The position numbers and the translations under genes are program-made. Positions 24,108 to 32,599 of a stretch of DNA of 45,795 nt are shown piece by piece. The number at the start of each line of letters is the position of its first letter. Position 1 is the stretch's first letter. The notes under the pieces were generated by a model, which worked only from the letters and a program-made list of their open reading frames with translations, was not told where the DNA came from and searched no databases. This stretch comes from Actinoplanes solisilvae (GTDB lineage: Bacteria > Actinomycetota > Actinomycetes > Mycobacteriales > Micromonosporaceae), in the NCBI RefSeq assembly GCF_003999975.1, contig NZ_RJAC01000042.1, forward strand, positions 1-45,795, read 5' to 3'.

Positions 24108-25316
24108 ATGACATCACATATTGACGACGCCGCTACCTTGCGTGAAGCGATGGTGACCGCGCTCCGCGACGAGGGCCTCATCACCACGGACCTCGTCGCT
24201 GCGGCGATGAACGTGGTGCCCCGGCACGACTTCGCCCCCGGCGAACCGCTGGAGAAGGTCTATCAAACCAACACCACACTGGTGCCCAAGATCGATGCTG
24301 AAGGACGGCAGACCAGTGTGGTCTCGGCCTCACACATCCAGGCCATTCAGCTCGAACAGGCTCACGTACGGCCGGGGATGAACGTACTGGAGATCGGGTC
24401 CGGCGGATACAACGCCGCCCTGATCTCAGAGATCGTCGGGCCGACCGGCTCAGTGACGACGGTGGACATCGATACCGAGGTCGTCGACCGTGCCCGCGCG
24501 GGTCTGGCCAGGGCCGGGTACGACCACGTCAACGTCGTGCTCGCCGACGGCGAGAACGGCGTGGCGCAACACGCGCCGTACGACCGGATCATCGTCACCG
24601 TGGGGGCGTGGGACATCCCGCCCGCCTGGCTCGATCAGCTCTCCCCGGACGGCCGGATCGTCGTGCCGCTGCGCTTCGCCGCGATCACCCGGCTCATCGC
24701 GTTCGATCGGACCGCGGGCAGTCCGAACCTGACAGCCGGCAACTACCGGCTCGGCTCGTTCGTGCCGATGCAGGGCGACGGCGCCGCCACCGAGGAACTG
24801 ATCGCCGTCACCCCTGACGTGGGGTTGCGCATCGATCAGAACAGCACTCTCACGTTCGACGTGCCGGCCCTGCGCAAGGCGCTCAACACCACGCCGGTGG
24901 AGAGCTGGTCGGGCACGCCGTTCGACATGCCCGACGAGCTGGAGCTGTACCTGCTGACCAACGGTCCGGAACTGCCGATGATCCACGCCTCGCAGGCTGC
25001 CGTCGATCAGGGCGTAGTTGACCGCACGGTGCGTAACGGAACCCCGGCGCTGGTGCGCGGTGGCACCATCGCCTACCGCGTCAAGCGCGAGAATCCGGAA
25101 ACCGTCAGCGGCTACGAAACTGGCGTCGTCGCGCACGGCCCGGAAGCCGAGCAGGTCGGCGGTGAACTACTCGCCATGATCGACGCTTGGGCGGGCGGCT
25201 ACTACCGGCGCAACGCGGCCGACATCGCGTACCGCCCGAACACCGCCGACACCAGCAGCTTGACCGGGTGGCACACCACCAAGCGCCACGGCGTCCTCGC
25301 CGTCGCCTGGTCCTAG
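24108..25316 (+). CDS. FxLD-system methyltransferase (PIMT-like, lanthipeptide tailoring)
   Basis: The product is 402 aa, ATG at 24108 after AAGAGGAA. The first 200 residues are a protein-L-isoaspartate methyltransferase-type fold: TDLVAAAMNVVPRHDFAPGEP, the SAM motif MNVLEIGSGGYNAALI, VTTVDIDTEVVDRARAGL, and YDRIIVTVGAWDIPPAWLDQL. A family-specific C-terminal extension of about 190 residues follows, as in the 'methyltransferase, FxLD system' family. PIMT homologues in class I lanthipeptide clusters methylate an Asp side chain of the precursor, which can rearrange through a succinimide to isoaspartate. The candidate Asp is D37 of the adjacent precursor. The FxLD precursor starts 78 bp downstream, a close match to the known gene order. 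Confidence 0.92.
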   Translation: MTSHIDDAATLREAMVTALRDEGLITTDLVAAAMNVVPRHDFAPGEPLEKVYQTNTTLVPKIDAEGRQTSVVSASHIQAIQLEQAHVRPGMNVLEIGSGGYNAALISEIVGPTGSVTTVDIDTEVVDRARAGLARAGYDHVNVVLADGENGVAQHAPYDRIIVTVGAWDIPPAWLDQLSPDGRIVVPLRFAAITRLIAFDRTAGSPNLTAGNYRLGSFVPMQGDGAATEELIAVTPDVGLRIDQNSTLTFDVPALRKALNTTPVESWSGTPFDMPDELELYLLTNGPELPMIHASQAAVDQGVVDRTVRNGTPALVRGGTIAYRVKRENPETVSGYETGVVAHGPEAEQVGGELLAMIDAWAGGYYRRNAADIAYRPNTADTSSLTGWHTTKRHGVLAVAWS

Positions 25317-25394
25317 AAGCTTCGGCGCTCACCTCAGCGGCCCACGCCGAGCAGCGCCGGGGAACTCTCCATCACCCCAACCAGGGAGGTTGTC

Positions 25395-25547
25395 ATGCCC
25401 CAACTCGCCACAGCCCTGCCCGACACCGCCGACGACTTCGACCTCGACATCGAGTTCATCGAGGCCGGCGGCACCGTCGAGCACATCATCAAGATGACCG
25501 AGGACAACTGCGGCAGCACCTGCGCGTCGGCCTGCACCAGCTGCTGA
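25395..25547 (+). CDS. FxLD-family lanthipeptide precursor peptide
   Basis: The product is 50 aa; ATG at 25395 with GGGAGG six bases upstream, an unusually strong site. The leader contains FDLD at residues 15-18 (DDFDLDIEFIEAGG), the motif naming the family and the likely LanB recognition box. The core is near DNCGSTCASACTSC at the C-terminus: four Cys (39, 43, 47, 50) and Ser/Thr at 41, 42, 45, 48 and 49, enough for up to four (methyl)lanthionine rings. D37 or N38 just before the first Cys is a candidate for PIMT-type methylation. A hairpin downstream could raise its expression above that of the enzymes. Confidence 0.93.
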   Translation: MPQLATALPDTADDFDLDIEFIEAGGTVEHIIKMTEDNCGSTCASACTSC

Positions 25548-25640
25548 CCTGCTGCATCCGTCGATGGCCCGCCCGGTTGGCCAGCCTGGTCCACAGGGCC
25601 AGGTCGTAGAGCGAGCCATCGACATCGGAGTCAGGAATGC

Positions 25641-25674
25641 CCCGGCCCCGGGGAGAGATTCTCGCGGGGCCGGG
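25641..25674 (+). terminator. Attenuator-like hairpin between precursor and lanB
   Basis: CCCGGCCCCG (25641-25650) and CGGGGCCGGG (25665-25674) pair perfectly over 10 bp around a 14-base loop, in the 172-bp gap between the precursor stop and the lanB start. No T-tract follows. Partial termination here is a common way for RiPP clusters to make more precursor than enzyme. Confidence 0.55.
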
Positions 25675-25719
25675 CGTTCCCCACCCGCTGCCAGAGGATC
25701 ACGTCCTGGAGAGGTCGCC

Positions 25720-28700
25720 ATGTACCGCAGCGTCAACGACGCCTTGCTGCTCAGAGCCGCCGTACTCCGCCCCGACCAACTCGGCGGATGGCCCGACCTG
25801 ACCGGAAGTCAACCAACGGCCGGTTGGCGGCCGTGGCTGACCGAGACGTTGGCCATTCCCGGCTTCGCGGCAGCCCTGTCCCACGCCTCCCCGGACCTTG
25901 CCGAGCGGGCCACCGCCGCCGTCAACGGCAGCTTGTCGCACACCGACACTCGGCGAGTGCTGCTTGCGGTCATGCGCTACCTGCTGCGCGCCACCACCCG
26001 GGCCACCCCGTACGGCCTGTTCGCGGGCGTTGCCCCTGCCACGGCGAGCCGCAACGGTCACCTCCGGTGGGGCACCGCGCACCGCCCGGTCGCGCGCCTC
26101 CAGTCTTCCTGGCTCGCCGCCGTCCTCGACGCACTGGAGTCCGACGTCCGGCTCCGCCCGCATCTGACGGTGTGCGCGAACAACCTCCTGGTTCAGCGAG
26201 CAGACACGGTGGTGCTGGAGTATCGCGCCGCCACGAACGACCCCCAGGGCGCGCCGGCCCATCTGCGGATCAAGGCCAACGACGTGCTCCGCACTGCTCT
26301 GGCGTTGGCTGCCGCACCGATCCGATGCGCCGATCTGATCGGCAAGCTGACCGCCGACGGCACGGCGCCGCGAGAAGGCGTAGAACGGTTGATCGGCCAG
26401 ATGGTGGCGCAGCGGCTGCTGGTGACCAGCCTTCGCCCACCGTCGACCGAGACCCACCCCGTGACGCACATCCTGGACCAGGTGGAGGCCGCCGCAGCCG
26501 AAGGCGTCGACGTGAGTGACCTCCTTGATCCGTTACGTCGAGTTCGTGATCTCCAGGTCCGACACCATCGTGCACCGGACGAGGCAACGGCTGACGCACT
26601 CCTGCGAGACCTTCGCGAGGCCGTCGCCCTGATGCACCCCGGGAAAGCGGTCGGGATTGACCTGCGGCTGGACTGTGACCTCGTGGTACCGGCGACGGTG
26701 ACGGCTGAGGCAAGCCGAGCCACCGCCGCGCTGACCCGCCTTGCCCGATCGGCATCGGCCGGATGGCGGGACTGGCATGCACGGTTCTTGGACCGGTACG
26801 GCTTGCACGCCCTGGTCCCTGTCCTGGACGCGATCGATGCCCAGGTGGGTCTCGGCTACCCGCACGGCTTCACCGGTGAACCCGCCGACACGGCGTCCGC
26901 ACTCACCGACCGAGACCAGCGGCTGCTCGCCCTGGCGCAACGCGCCGCCCTGCACCACGAACACGAGGTCATCCTCGACGACGCCCTCCTGGAGGCACTG
27001 GCCGGCACCGCACCCACCGAGATCCTCCCGACCGCCGAACTCACCGTGCGCGTCCACGCCGACTCGCTCCAGGCCATCACTGATGGCAACTTCCACCTGT
27101 CGATCGTGCGGGCATCCCCTCAGGCGTTCTCGACCGCAGGCAGGTTCCTGGACATACTCGGCGAAGCCTCCCAAAACCAGGTGGCGACCAGCCTCGCAGG
27201 CAGCCCACCAGCCAGCGCCGGAGCGTTGCTGGCTCAACTGTCTGCGGTCACCCGCTACACCATCAGCTTGGACGTCAACCGCGCCGCCCAGGTCCTGCCG
27301 CATCTGATCCCGGTCGGCGAGTACCACACCCTGACACCGGAAACGATCGGTGTGGACGACATCGCGGTCACCGCCGACGGGCAGCGTCTGCACCTGGTGT
27401 CGATCTCCCGCCGTCGGGCGCTCCAACCGGTCGCAGTCAACACGGTCGAGCCGGTACGTCACGCTCACCCGCTCACCCGCTTCCTTGCTGAGGCACCCGT
27501 GGCCCTGGCTACCCCCTGCTCGCCGGTGGAGTGGGGACCAGCATCCAAGCACCTGCCGTTCCTGCCCGCGCTGCGCTACGGCCGGACCCTGCTCAGCCCC
27601 GCGCGCTGGCTCCTGAGCGACGCCGACCTGCCCGACCGGACGGCCGTCTGGCAGCGATGGGACAAAGCACTCACCACCTGGCTAGAAACGGTCGGTTGCC
27701 CCGCCGACGTCTCACTCGGCGTCGGCGACCAAGCTCTCAGCCTCGACCTAAACGAGCCTGCTCACCGAGCGCTGCTGCGCGACCATCTCACCCGCAACCC
27801 CACCGCCCTGCTACGGATCATCCCCGACGGCGACGCCTGGATCGGCGGGCACCGGCACGAGGTCGTCATCCCGTTGATCGCCACCACCCTACGACCATCG
27901 GCGCCCCGGCTCGCCGGCCCAACCGTCGATGTCCGTGATCACAGCATCGTGCCCGGCAGCGACCACCACTACCTGAAGATCTACGCCCGGCCCGAGCAAC
28001 AGACCACCATCCTGACCTCCCACCTACCCTCGCTTCTGGCCGAGCAGCCGGACGCGGGAAGGTGGTGGTTCCTGCGCCACGCCGACCCCGAGCCGCACCT
28101 ACGGATCCGGATCAGCGGCCTGCCCATCGAAGCCGTCACCGGTTGGACCCGAGAGCTGGCCGACGCCGACCTGACCCGCCGAGTCCAATGGGACACCGAC
28201 TTCGGCGAGCCCGGCCGCTTCGGTAGCCCGGCCGCCTACCAGGCGACGACAGACGTGTTTGCCGCAGACTCCGCAGCCGTACTCGCTCAGTTGGCCGTCA
28301 CCGTGCGGCGGGCCGCCTCCGACTGGCGGGCATTGACCGCCGCGAGCATGGTCGACCTCGTCACGGCCGTCATCGGCGACCCGAACCAAGCCCTGCGATG
28401 GCTGATCACCCGCACCCGCGCGCACCGACCCGCGCCATCACGACAGGTCTACGACGAGGCGATCCGCCTGGCCAACCCGCACGACCGCTGCGCCGTGGCA
28501 CCGATGCCCGGCGGCGAGAACCTGATTGACCGCTGGGCCGAGCGCCGGCAAGCCCTGGCCGCCTGGCGCGACCGCTTGCCCGCGATCAGCGCCGTCTCGC
28601 CGGTCGAGCTGCTGCCCGACCTGCTGCACCTGCACCACGTACGCGTCGCCGGACTCGACCTCGACAGCGAACGAGCCTGCCTCCACCTCGCCCGCGCCGC

Positions 28701-28734
28701 CGCGCTGAGCTGGACGACAAGGAGCACCCCATGA
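25720..28734 (+). CDS. lanB: Full-length class I lanthipeptide dehydratase (LanB)
   Basis: The product is 1004 aa; the start ATG at 25720 (MYRSVNDALLLRAAVLRP) follows GGAGAGG. The N-terminal 700 residues are the glutamylation domain, with TRRVLLAVMRYLLRATTRATPYGLFAGVAPA as a typical conserved block and DRYGLHALVPVLDAIDAQVGLGYP further on. The C-terminal part is the glutamate elimination (SpaB_C) domain with HHYLKIYARPEQQTTIL and RWWFLRHADPEPHLRIRISG. It dehydrates Ser/Thr in the precursor using glutamyl-tRNA. Both domains are fused, yet a separate SpaB_C protein also follows at 29970. Codon 272 is a TTA (26533-26535). lanC overlaps the stop by 4 bases. Confidence 0.93.
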   Translation: MYRSVNDALLLRAAVLRPDQLGGWPDLTGSQPTAGWRPWLTETLAIPGFAAALSHASPDLAERATAAVNGSLSHTDTRRVLLAVMRYLLRATTRATPYGLFAGVAPATASRNGHLRWGTAHRPVARLQSSWLAAVLDALESDVRLRPHLTVCANNLLVQRADTVVLEYRAATNDPQGAPAHLRIKANDVLRTALALAAAPIRCADLIGKLTADGTAPREGVERLIGQMVAQRLLVTSLRPPSTETHPVTHILDQVEAAAAEGVDVSDLLDPLRRVRDLQVRHHRAPDEATADALLRDLREAVALMHPGKAVGIDLRLDCDLVVPATVTAEASRATAALTRLARSASAGWRDWHARFLDRYGLHALVPVLDAIDAQVGLGYPHGFTGEPADTASALTDRDQRLLALAQRAALHHEHEVILDDALLEALAGTAPTEILPTAELTVRVHADSLQAITDGNFHLSIVRASPQAFSTAGRFLDILGEASQNQVATSLAGSPPASAGALLAQLSAVTRYTISLDVNRAAQVLPHLIPVGEYHTLTPETIGVDDIAVTADGQRLHLVSISRRRALQPVAVNTVEPVRHAHPLTRFLAEAPVALATPCSPVEWGPASKHLPFLPALRYGRTLLSPARWLLSDADLPDRTAVWQRWDKALTTWLETVGCPADVSLGVGDQALSLDLNEPAHRALLRDHLTRNPTALLRIIPDGDAWIGGHRHEVVIPLIATTLRPSAPRLAGPTVDVRDHSIVPGSDHHYLKIYARPEQQTTILTSHLPSLLAEQPDAGRWWFLRHADPEPHLRIRISGLPIEAVTGWTRELADADLTRRVQWDTDFGEPGRFGSPAAYQATTDVFAADSAAVLAQLAVTVRRAASDWRALTAASMVDLVTAVIGDPNQALRWLITRTRAHRPAPSRQVYDEAIRLANPHDRCAVAPMPGGENLIDRWAERRQALAAWRDRLPAISAVSPVELLPDLLHLHHVRVAGLDLDSERACLHLARAAALSWTTRSTP

Positions 28735-29954
28735 CAACCCCCACGACCACCATCAACCCCCTCGACGTACTCACCGCGGTCTGCGACAGACTCGCCGATC
28801 CCGCCGCCGTCGGCCCGTCGCCCGACGGCCGGACCCGGCCGCAATCATTGGCCGGAGGCGCGGCCGGCATCGCCCTGCTGCACATCGAACGGGCCGTCTC
28901 CGGACACGGCGACGAAGCCACAGCCCATCGCTGGATACGCGCCGCAGCCAGCGAGCCGGTCAGCATCGGCCGGAACTCCGACCCGTTCCACGGCGCCCCC
29001 GCCCTGGCGTTCATGCTGCACACCGCCCGTCCGCTGGGCGGTTACCGCCGCGCCTACACCAGCCTCGACACCGCCACGATCGCCCTGACCCGTCAACGAC
29101 TCGCGGCTGCCCACGCCCGCATCGACCGCCGTGAGCCACTGACCATGTACGAGTTCGACCTGGTTCACGGCCTGACCGGACTCGGCCTCTACCACCTGCA
29201 CGCTCACCCCGACCATCCCGTCAGCGGCGAGGTGGTCGGCTACCTCGCGCGCCTCACCGAACCCCTCGGCGACCACACCGGCACACCTGCGTGGTGGCTG
29301 CCCTCCGGGCTCGCCGGCACACCCGACCCCGACTTCCCGCACGGTCACGGCAACATCGGCGCCGCCCACGGCGTCAGCGCCGTCATCACCTTGCTGGCCC
29401 ACGCGATCCTCCACGGCCACGACACCCCCACAGCCCGCAACGCCCTCGACGAACTGTGCCGCTGGACCGATCTACATCGCCAAGACGACCCCGCCGGCAT
29501 CTGGTGGCCGGGATACGTCACCCCCGGCACCGACCCGAAACGGCACCGGCCCTCCTGGTGCTATGGCACCCCCGGCATCGCCCGTGCCCAGCAACTCGCC
29601 GGACTCGCCCAACGCGACACCACCCGTCGACAACACGCGGAGAACGCGATGCTCGCCGTCCTGCACGACGCCGTCCAACGCGATCGGCTCCCCGAGATCG
29701 GCCTCTGCCACGGTAAAGCCGGACTACTGCAATCCGCCTGCCGCATGGCTACCACCAGCACCGACACCCACCGTGCGGCCCAGCTCACCGCCCAGCTACC
29801 CGACCTGACCGCCGAACTCACCAACCAGCTTGCCACCGAGACCCACGACATTCCCGAGCTGATGGACGGCACGGCCGGAGCCGCGCTCGCGCTGCACACC
29901 GCCGCGACCGGCACCTCGGCCACCGGCTGGGACGCCTGCCTCGCTCTGAACTGA
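28731..29954 (+). CDS. lanC: Lanthionine cyclase (LanC-like)
   Basis: The product is 407 aa, with an ATGA overlap to lanB. It has the alpha/alpha-toroid repeats of LanC (SLAGGAAGIALLHIER, DLVHGLTGLGLYHLH, NIGAAHGVSAVITLLAHA, GTPGIARAQQLAGLA, ELMDGTAGAALALH) and the zinc ligands C277 in SWCYGTPG and C326-H327 in LCHGKAG. It catalyses Michael addition of Cys thiols onto dehydroalanine or dehydrobutyrine to form lanthionine rings, most likely on the FxLD precursor. All ligand residues are intact. The next gene starts 15 bp downstream after AAAGGA. Confidence 0.94.
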   Translation: MTTPTTTINPLDVLTAVCDRLADPAAVGPSPDGRTRPQSLAGGAAGIALLHIERAVSGHGDEATAHRWIRAAASEPVSIGRNSDPFHGAPALAFMLHTARPLGGYRRAYTSLDTATIALTRQRLAAAHARIDRREPLTMYEFDLVHGLTGLGLYHLHAHPDHPVSGEVVGYLARLTEPLGDHTGTPAWWLPSGLAGTPDPDFPHGHGNIGAAHGVSAVITLLAHAILHGHDTPTARNALDELCRWTDLHRQDDPAGIWWPGYVTPGTDPKRHRPSWCYGTPGIARAQQLAGLAQRDTTRRQHAENAMLAVLHDAVQRDRLPEIGLCHGKAGLLQSACRMATTSTDTHRAAQLTAQLPDLTAELTNQLATETHDIPELMDGTAGAALALHTAATGTSATGWDACLALN

Positions 29955-29969
29955 ACAAAGGACGCGCTG

Positions 29970-30785
29970 ATGACGGCAACCGAATGGCGGCAAGTCACGA
30001 TCACCTTTCCTGACCCCTCTACCGCAGCGCAGGCAGCCAGCACCCATCTCGCGCCGATCCTGGCCGAAGCCGAAGCGCACCAGCTCATCACGACCTGGTT
30101 CTACGTACGCAAAGGCGACTGGCGGCTGCGCTTCCTCACCGTCGCCACGATTGACGCCGACCGTTACCTGACCAGCGAGCTGGAACGACTCACCCGCGAC
30201 AACCGAATCTGCGGTGCCGTCCCCGGCAACTACGAACCCGAAACCTGCGCCTTCGGCGGCCCCGCAGCCATGGACATCGCCCATCAGCTCTGGCACCACG
30301 ACAGCCGCCACCTTCTGACCCGCGACAACGGCCACACGACCAAACATGAACGCGAGACATCGATCATTCTTCTGGCGGCGATGACCCGAGCTGCCGGCCT
30401 CGACTGGTACGAGCAAGGCGACGTGTGGGCACGCGTGGCCGATCACCGAGACCAGCCTCAGCCCGACCGTATCGATTCCCTGCTGAACGCCGCACGAAGG
30501 CTCCTCACCGCGGATCCGGCCATTCTCAGGAAGCAAGCACCGTCGGCCGGCTACGACACCGTGATCGAGGCATACACGTCCGCTGGCGAATCCCTCCGGC
30601 GCCTCAATCAGACCGGCCAGTTGCACCGCGGCTTACGAGCCACCCTCGCCCACCACGTGATCTTCGCCTGGAACCGGCGCAGCATCCCCAGTCTGCAACA
30701 GGCGGTCCTCGCCGCCACCGCCAAGGCCGTCGTCTTCGGCCCCGACCCCACGCACGGTGAACTCATGCCAGGCGGTGCCCCATGA
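29970..30785 (+). CDS. Stand-alone thiopeptide-type bacteriocin biosynthesis protein (SpaB_C domain)
   Basis: The product is 271 aa, ATG at 29970. The N-terminus WRQVTITFPDPSTAAQAASTHLAPIL and TWFYVRKGDWRLRFLTV, then YEPETCAFGGPAAMDIAHQLWHHDS, match the 'thiopeptide-type bacteriocin biosynthesis' domain, related to the elimination half of LanB. In split LanB systems this protein removes glutamate. Here lanB already has such a domain, so this copy may be a second elimination enzyme, a specialised dehydration partner, or an inactive accessory. It is recurrent in FxLD clusters as far as I know. Codon 222 is a TTA (30633-30635). It overlaps the next gene by 4 bases. Confidence 0.88.
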   Translation: MTATEWRQVTITFPDPSTAAQAASTHLAPILAEAEAHQLITTWFYVRKGDWRLRFLTVATIDADRYLTSELERLTRDNRICGAVPGNYEPETCAFGGPAAMDIAHQLWHHDSRHLLTRDNGHTTKHERETSIILLAAMTRAAGLDWYEQGDVWARVADHRDQPQPDRIDSLLNAARRLLTADPAILRKQAPSAGYDTVIEAYTSAGESLRRLNQTGQLHRGLRATLAHHVIFAWNRRSIPSLQQAVLAATAKAVVFGPDPTHGELMPGGAP

Positions 30786-31867
30786 ACCCGATCATCGCCC
30801 GCAGATTCCCGCTCGTCGCGCGGCCCCGGCCCGCCTGCACGCCCTTGACCCAGCGGGTATCCGATCTTCAAGAACGCGCGGGCCTCGCCGAACAGCATGG
30901 CGACGTGGCGTCAGCGACCGCAGTCTTCAACCTCGCCGCCCTCATCGCATCCGACTGCGGCCTACCCGACCTGGCCCGCACCTGGTGTCACCGGCTCGCC
31001 GCCGTCGCTCTCGCCCACGACAGCGACCCCCAACACGCCCTCGAACCCATCGTCAACCTCGCCCGCCTCCACATCCGCGCCGGCGACGGCCCAGCCGCAT
31101 GGGCCCTGCTGGAGACACTCTTTCAGGCCATCGACACCCGCACCGACACCACGATCGACGGCGTCACCATCCCCGCCACCCTTCTCACCGACACACCCGA
31201 GACCCACCTCAAAACGCGGACCTGGCTATGGACCGTTCTGCTCGGCACCGGCGCCCACGCCCTCGCCACCGCCGGCCGATGGGACGAAGCGAGCCAACAT
31301 CTCAGCCGATACAAAGGGGTCGGGGCGCGCATGTTCGATGGCCGACAGGTCACCGTCATCGCCCACATCATGGCGGGCCGCAACGAACAGGCACGCGCGA
31401 TGCTCGACGCAACCCAACCAGGCGAACCAGGGGAAGACGCCGTCACCGCCTGCCTGTCTCTATGCGTGCCCGCCGACGACCCGACCGACCTGGCGACCGC
31501 CGCGCTGACCGCCTACCACGCACTCGGCCCCGCCGAGTCCGGCCTCGCCGTCTTCTACATCCGACTCGGCCTCAGCGTCATCGACGCTCTCGACAGCGGG
31601 CATCCTGCCAGGGAGCAGATCGCCGTGAACCTGATCCGCCACGCGGCGTCTGACGGCTATGCCGCCCGCGATCTCCTGGCCTACCCCGGACGTCTCGGCA
31701 TCGCCACCACCCGACAGATCGACCAACTCACCGACCTAGTTTCCGACTGCGGCCTCGCTCTCGGACACATGACTGCGGTCCACATCGCCGCGCTCAACGG
31801 CGCCCTCGATACCGCCCAATCGGTCATCGTGTGCCAGAGGCGAAGGCAGGCACACCTGCCGGTGTAG
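30782..31867 (+). CDS. Helical-repeat (TPR-like) protein at the end of the lanthipeptide operon
   Basis: The product is 361 aa; ATG at 30782 overlaps the preceding stop by 4 bases. It is almost entirely helical repeats: RVSDLQERAGLAEQHGDVASATAVFNLAALIASDCGLPDLARTW, then LEPIVNLARLHIRAGDGPAAWALLETL, then a long middle with WLWTVLLGTGAHALATAGRWDEASQHL. There is no helix-turn-helix at the N-terminus, unlike the XRE/TPR regulator at 15311. Proteins of this type are common downstream of lanthipeptide enzymes in actinomycetes; a regulatory or scaffold role is possible but unproven. It ends the run of coupled genes. Confidence 0.75.
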   Translation: MNPIIARRFPLVARPRPACTPLTQRVSDLQERAGLAEQHGDVASATAVFNLAALIASDCGLPDLARTWCHRLAAVALAHDSDPQHALEPIVNLARLHIRAGDGPAAWALLETLFQAIDTRTDTTIDGVTIPATLLTDTPETHLKTRTWLWTVLLGTGAHALATAGRWDEASQHLSRYKGVGARMFDGRQVTVIAHIMAGRNEQARAMLDATQPGEPGEDAVTACLSLCVPADDPTDLATAALTAYHALGPAESGLAVFYIRLGLSVIDALDSGHPAREQIAVNLIRHAASDGYAARDLLAYPGRLGIATTRQIDQLTDLVSDCGLALGHMTAVHIAALNGALDTAQSVIVCQRRRQAHLPV

Positions 31868-32435
31868 AAGCTCCATCCCAGTTTCGACCTTCCGACGTAA
31901 GTCCGACCCCACCCGCCTACGGCAGCTTCCCGGGTAGACGAAACGATGCCGCTCGAACTACTGCTCGACTCGCGGACCGCCGAAGAGTTCATGTACACGT
32001 GGCCAGACACGCCTCAACTGCTGACACTTCCCGCCGACGGCCGAGCGCTGACGCGCATGATCAGCGCCAACACCATCATCGACAGCGGCGACTTCCCGCC
32101 ATCCGACGTCAACGTCGTCAAGTGCCAACGACGGCTGAAATTGACCCCCTGCGTGATCTTGGTTTGGCGGCAGTGTGGCTGATAAGCGTCTGGTTTATAG
32201 GCTTGCCCGCTTTGAGTGGCTTCCGGCGGCTGGTCCGTAGTCGCCGTGACGCTCCTGCCACTCAAAGGGCTGAGGACGCCGGAGCCTTTCCTCTCCCCCC
32301 GCAGGACCAAGCCAGTAACGACCGCGCGGAACTCGGCAGAGCCAAACGCTAGCCGGGCCACACGCTGCCAACGGATGTTGGCGAAGGGGTATCCCGTAGG
32401 ATTCGTTTCGCCTAGCCAGGTAGTCTTCCCCCTGC
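31868..32435. other. Gap between lanthipeptide operon and tRNA-Lys
   Basis: This 568-bp stretch has no convincing gene; frames are short and change character. One inverted repeat is present: TTTGAGTGG (32211-32219) and CCACTCAAA (32258-32266), with 38 bases between, too far apart for a simple terminator. An ATG at 31946 opens a short frame (MPLELLLDSRTAEEFMYTW) that looks like the N-terminus of a larger gene but loses coding character after about 50 codons; it may be a remnant. The tRNA-Lys promoter should lie just before 32436. Confidence 0.4.
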
Positions 32436-32507
32436 GGGCCGCTAGCTCAATGGCAGAGCTGAGGACTTTTAATCCTTAGGTTCGGGGTTCGAATCCCCGG
32501 CGGCCCA
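32436..32507 (+). tRNA. tRNA-Lys (anticodon TTT)
   Basis: The 72-base sequence folds as a complete tRNA: acceptor stem GGGCCGC/GCGGCCC with discriminator A, D arm GCTC-AATGGCA-GAGC, anticodon stem GAGGA/TCCTT around loop CTTTTAA (anticodon TTT), and T arm CGGGG-TTCGAAT-CCCCG. CCA is not fully encoded (ACC follows). The integrase gene lies 92 bp beyond the 3' end and reads toward the tRNA, so the 3' half very probably contains the att site of the element to the right. Confidence 0.96.
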
Positions 32508-32599
32508 CCTTTCTGAACTGCGGAAACAACGTTTTGAGCATCGAAGTTTGTCGTTTGATGTCGCTCCGTTTTGACGGTCATGGAGCGACCAGGATCGAC

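Noticed and set aside
31946..32182. Possible small gene before tRNA-Lys
   Set aside because: No ribosome-binding site, coding character is lost after about 50 codons, and no family is recognised; recorded only as a possible remnant.
32211..32266. Inverted repeat TTTGAGTGG/CCACTCAAA as an IS end pair
   Set aside because: Only 38 bases lie between the arms and there is no transposase; too far apart for a simple terminator and too close for an element.
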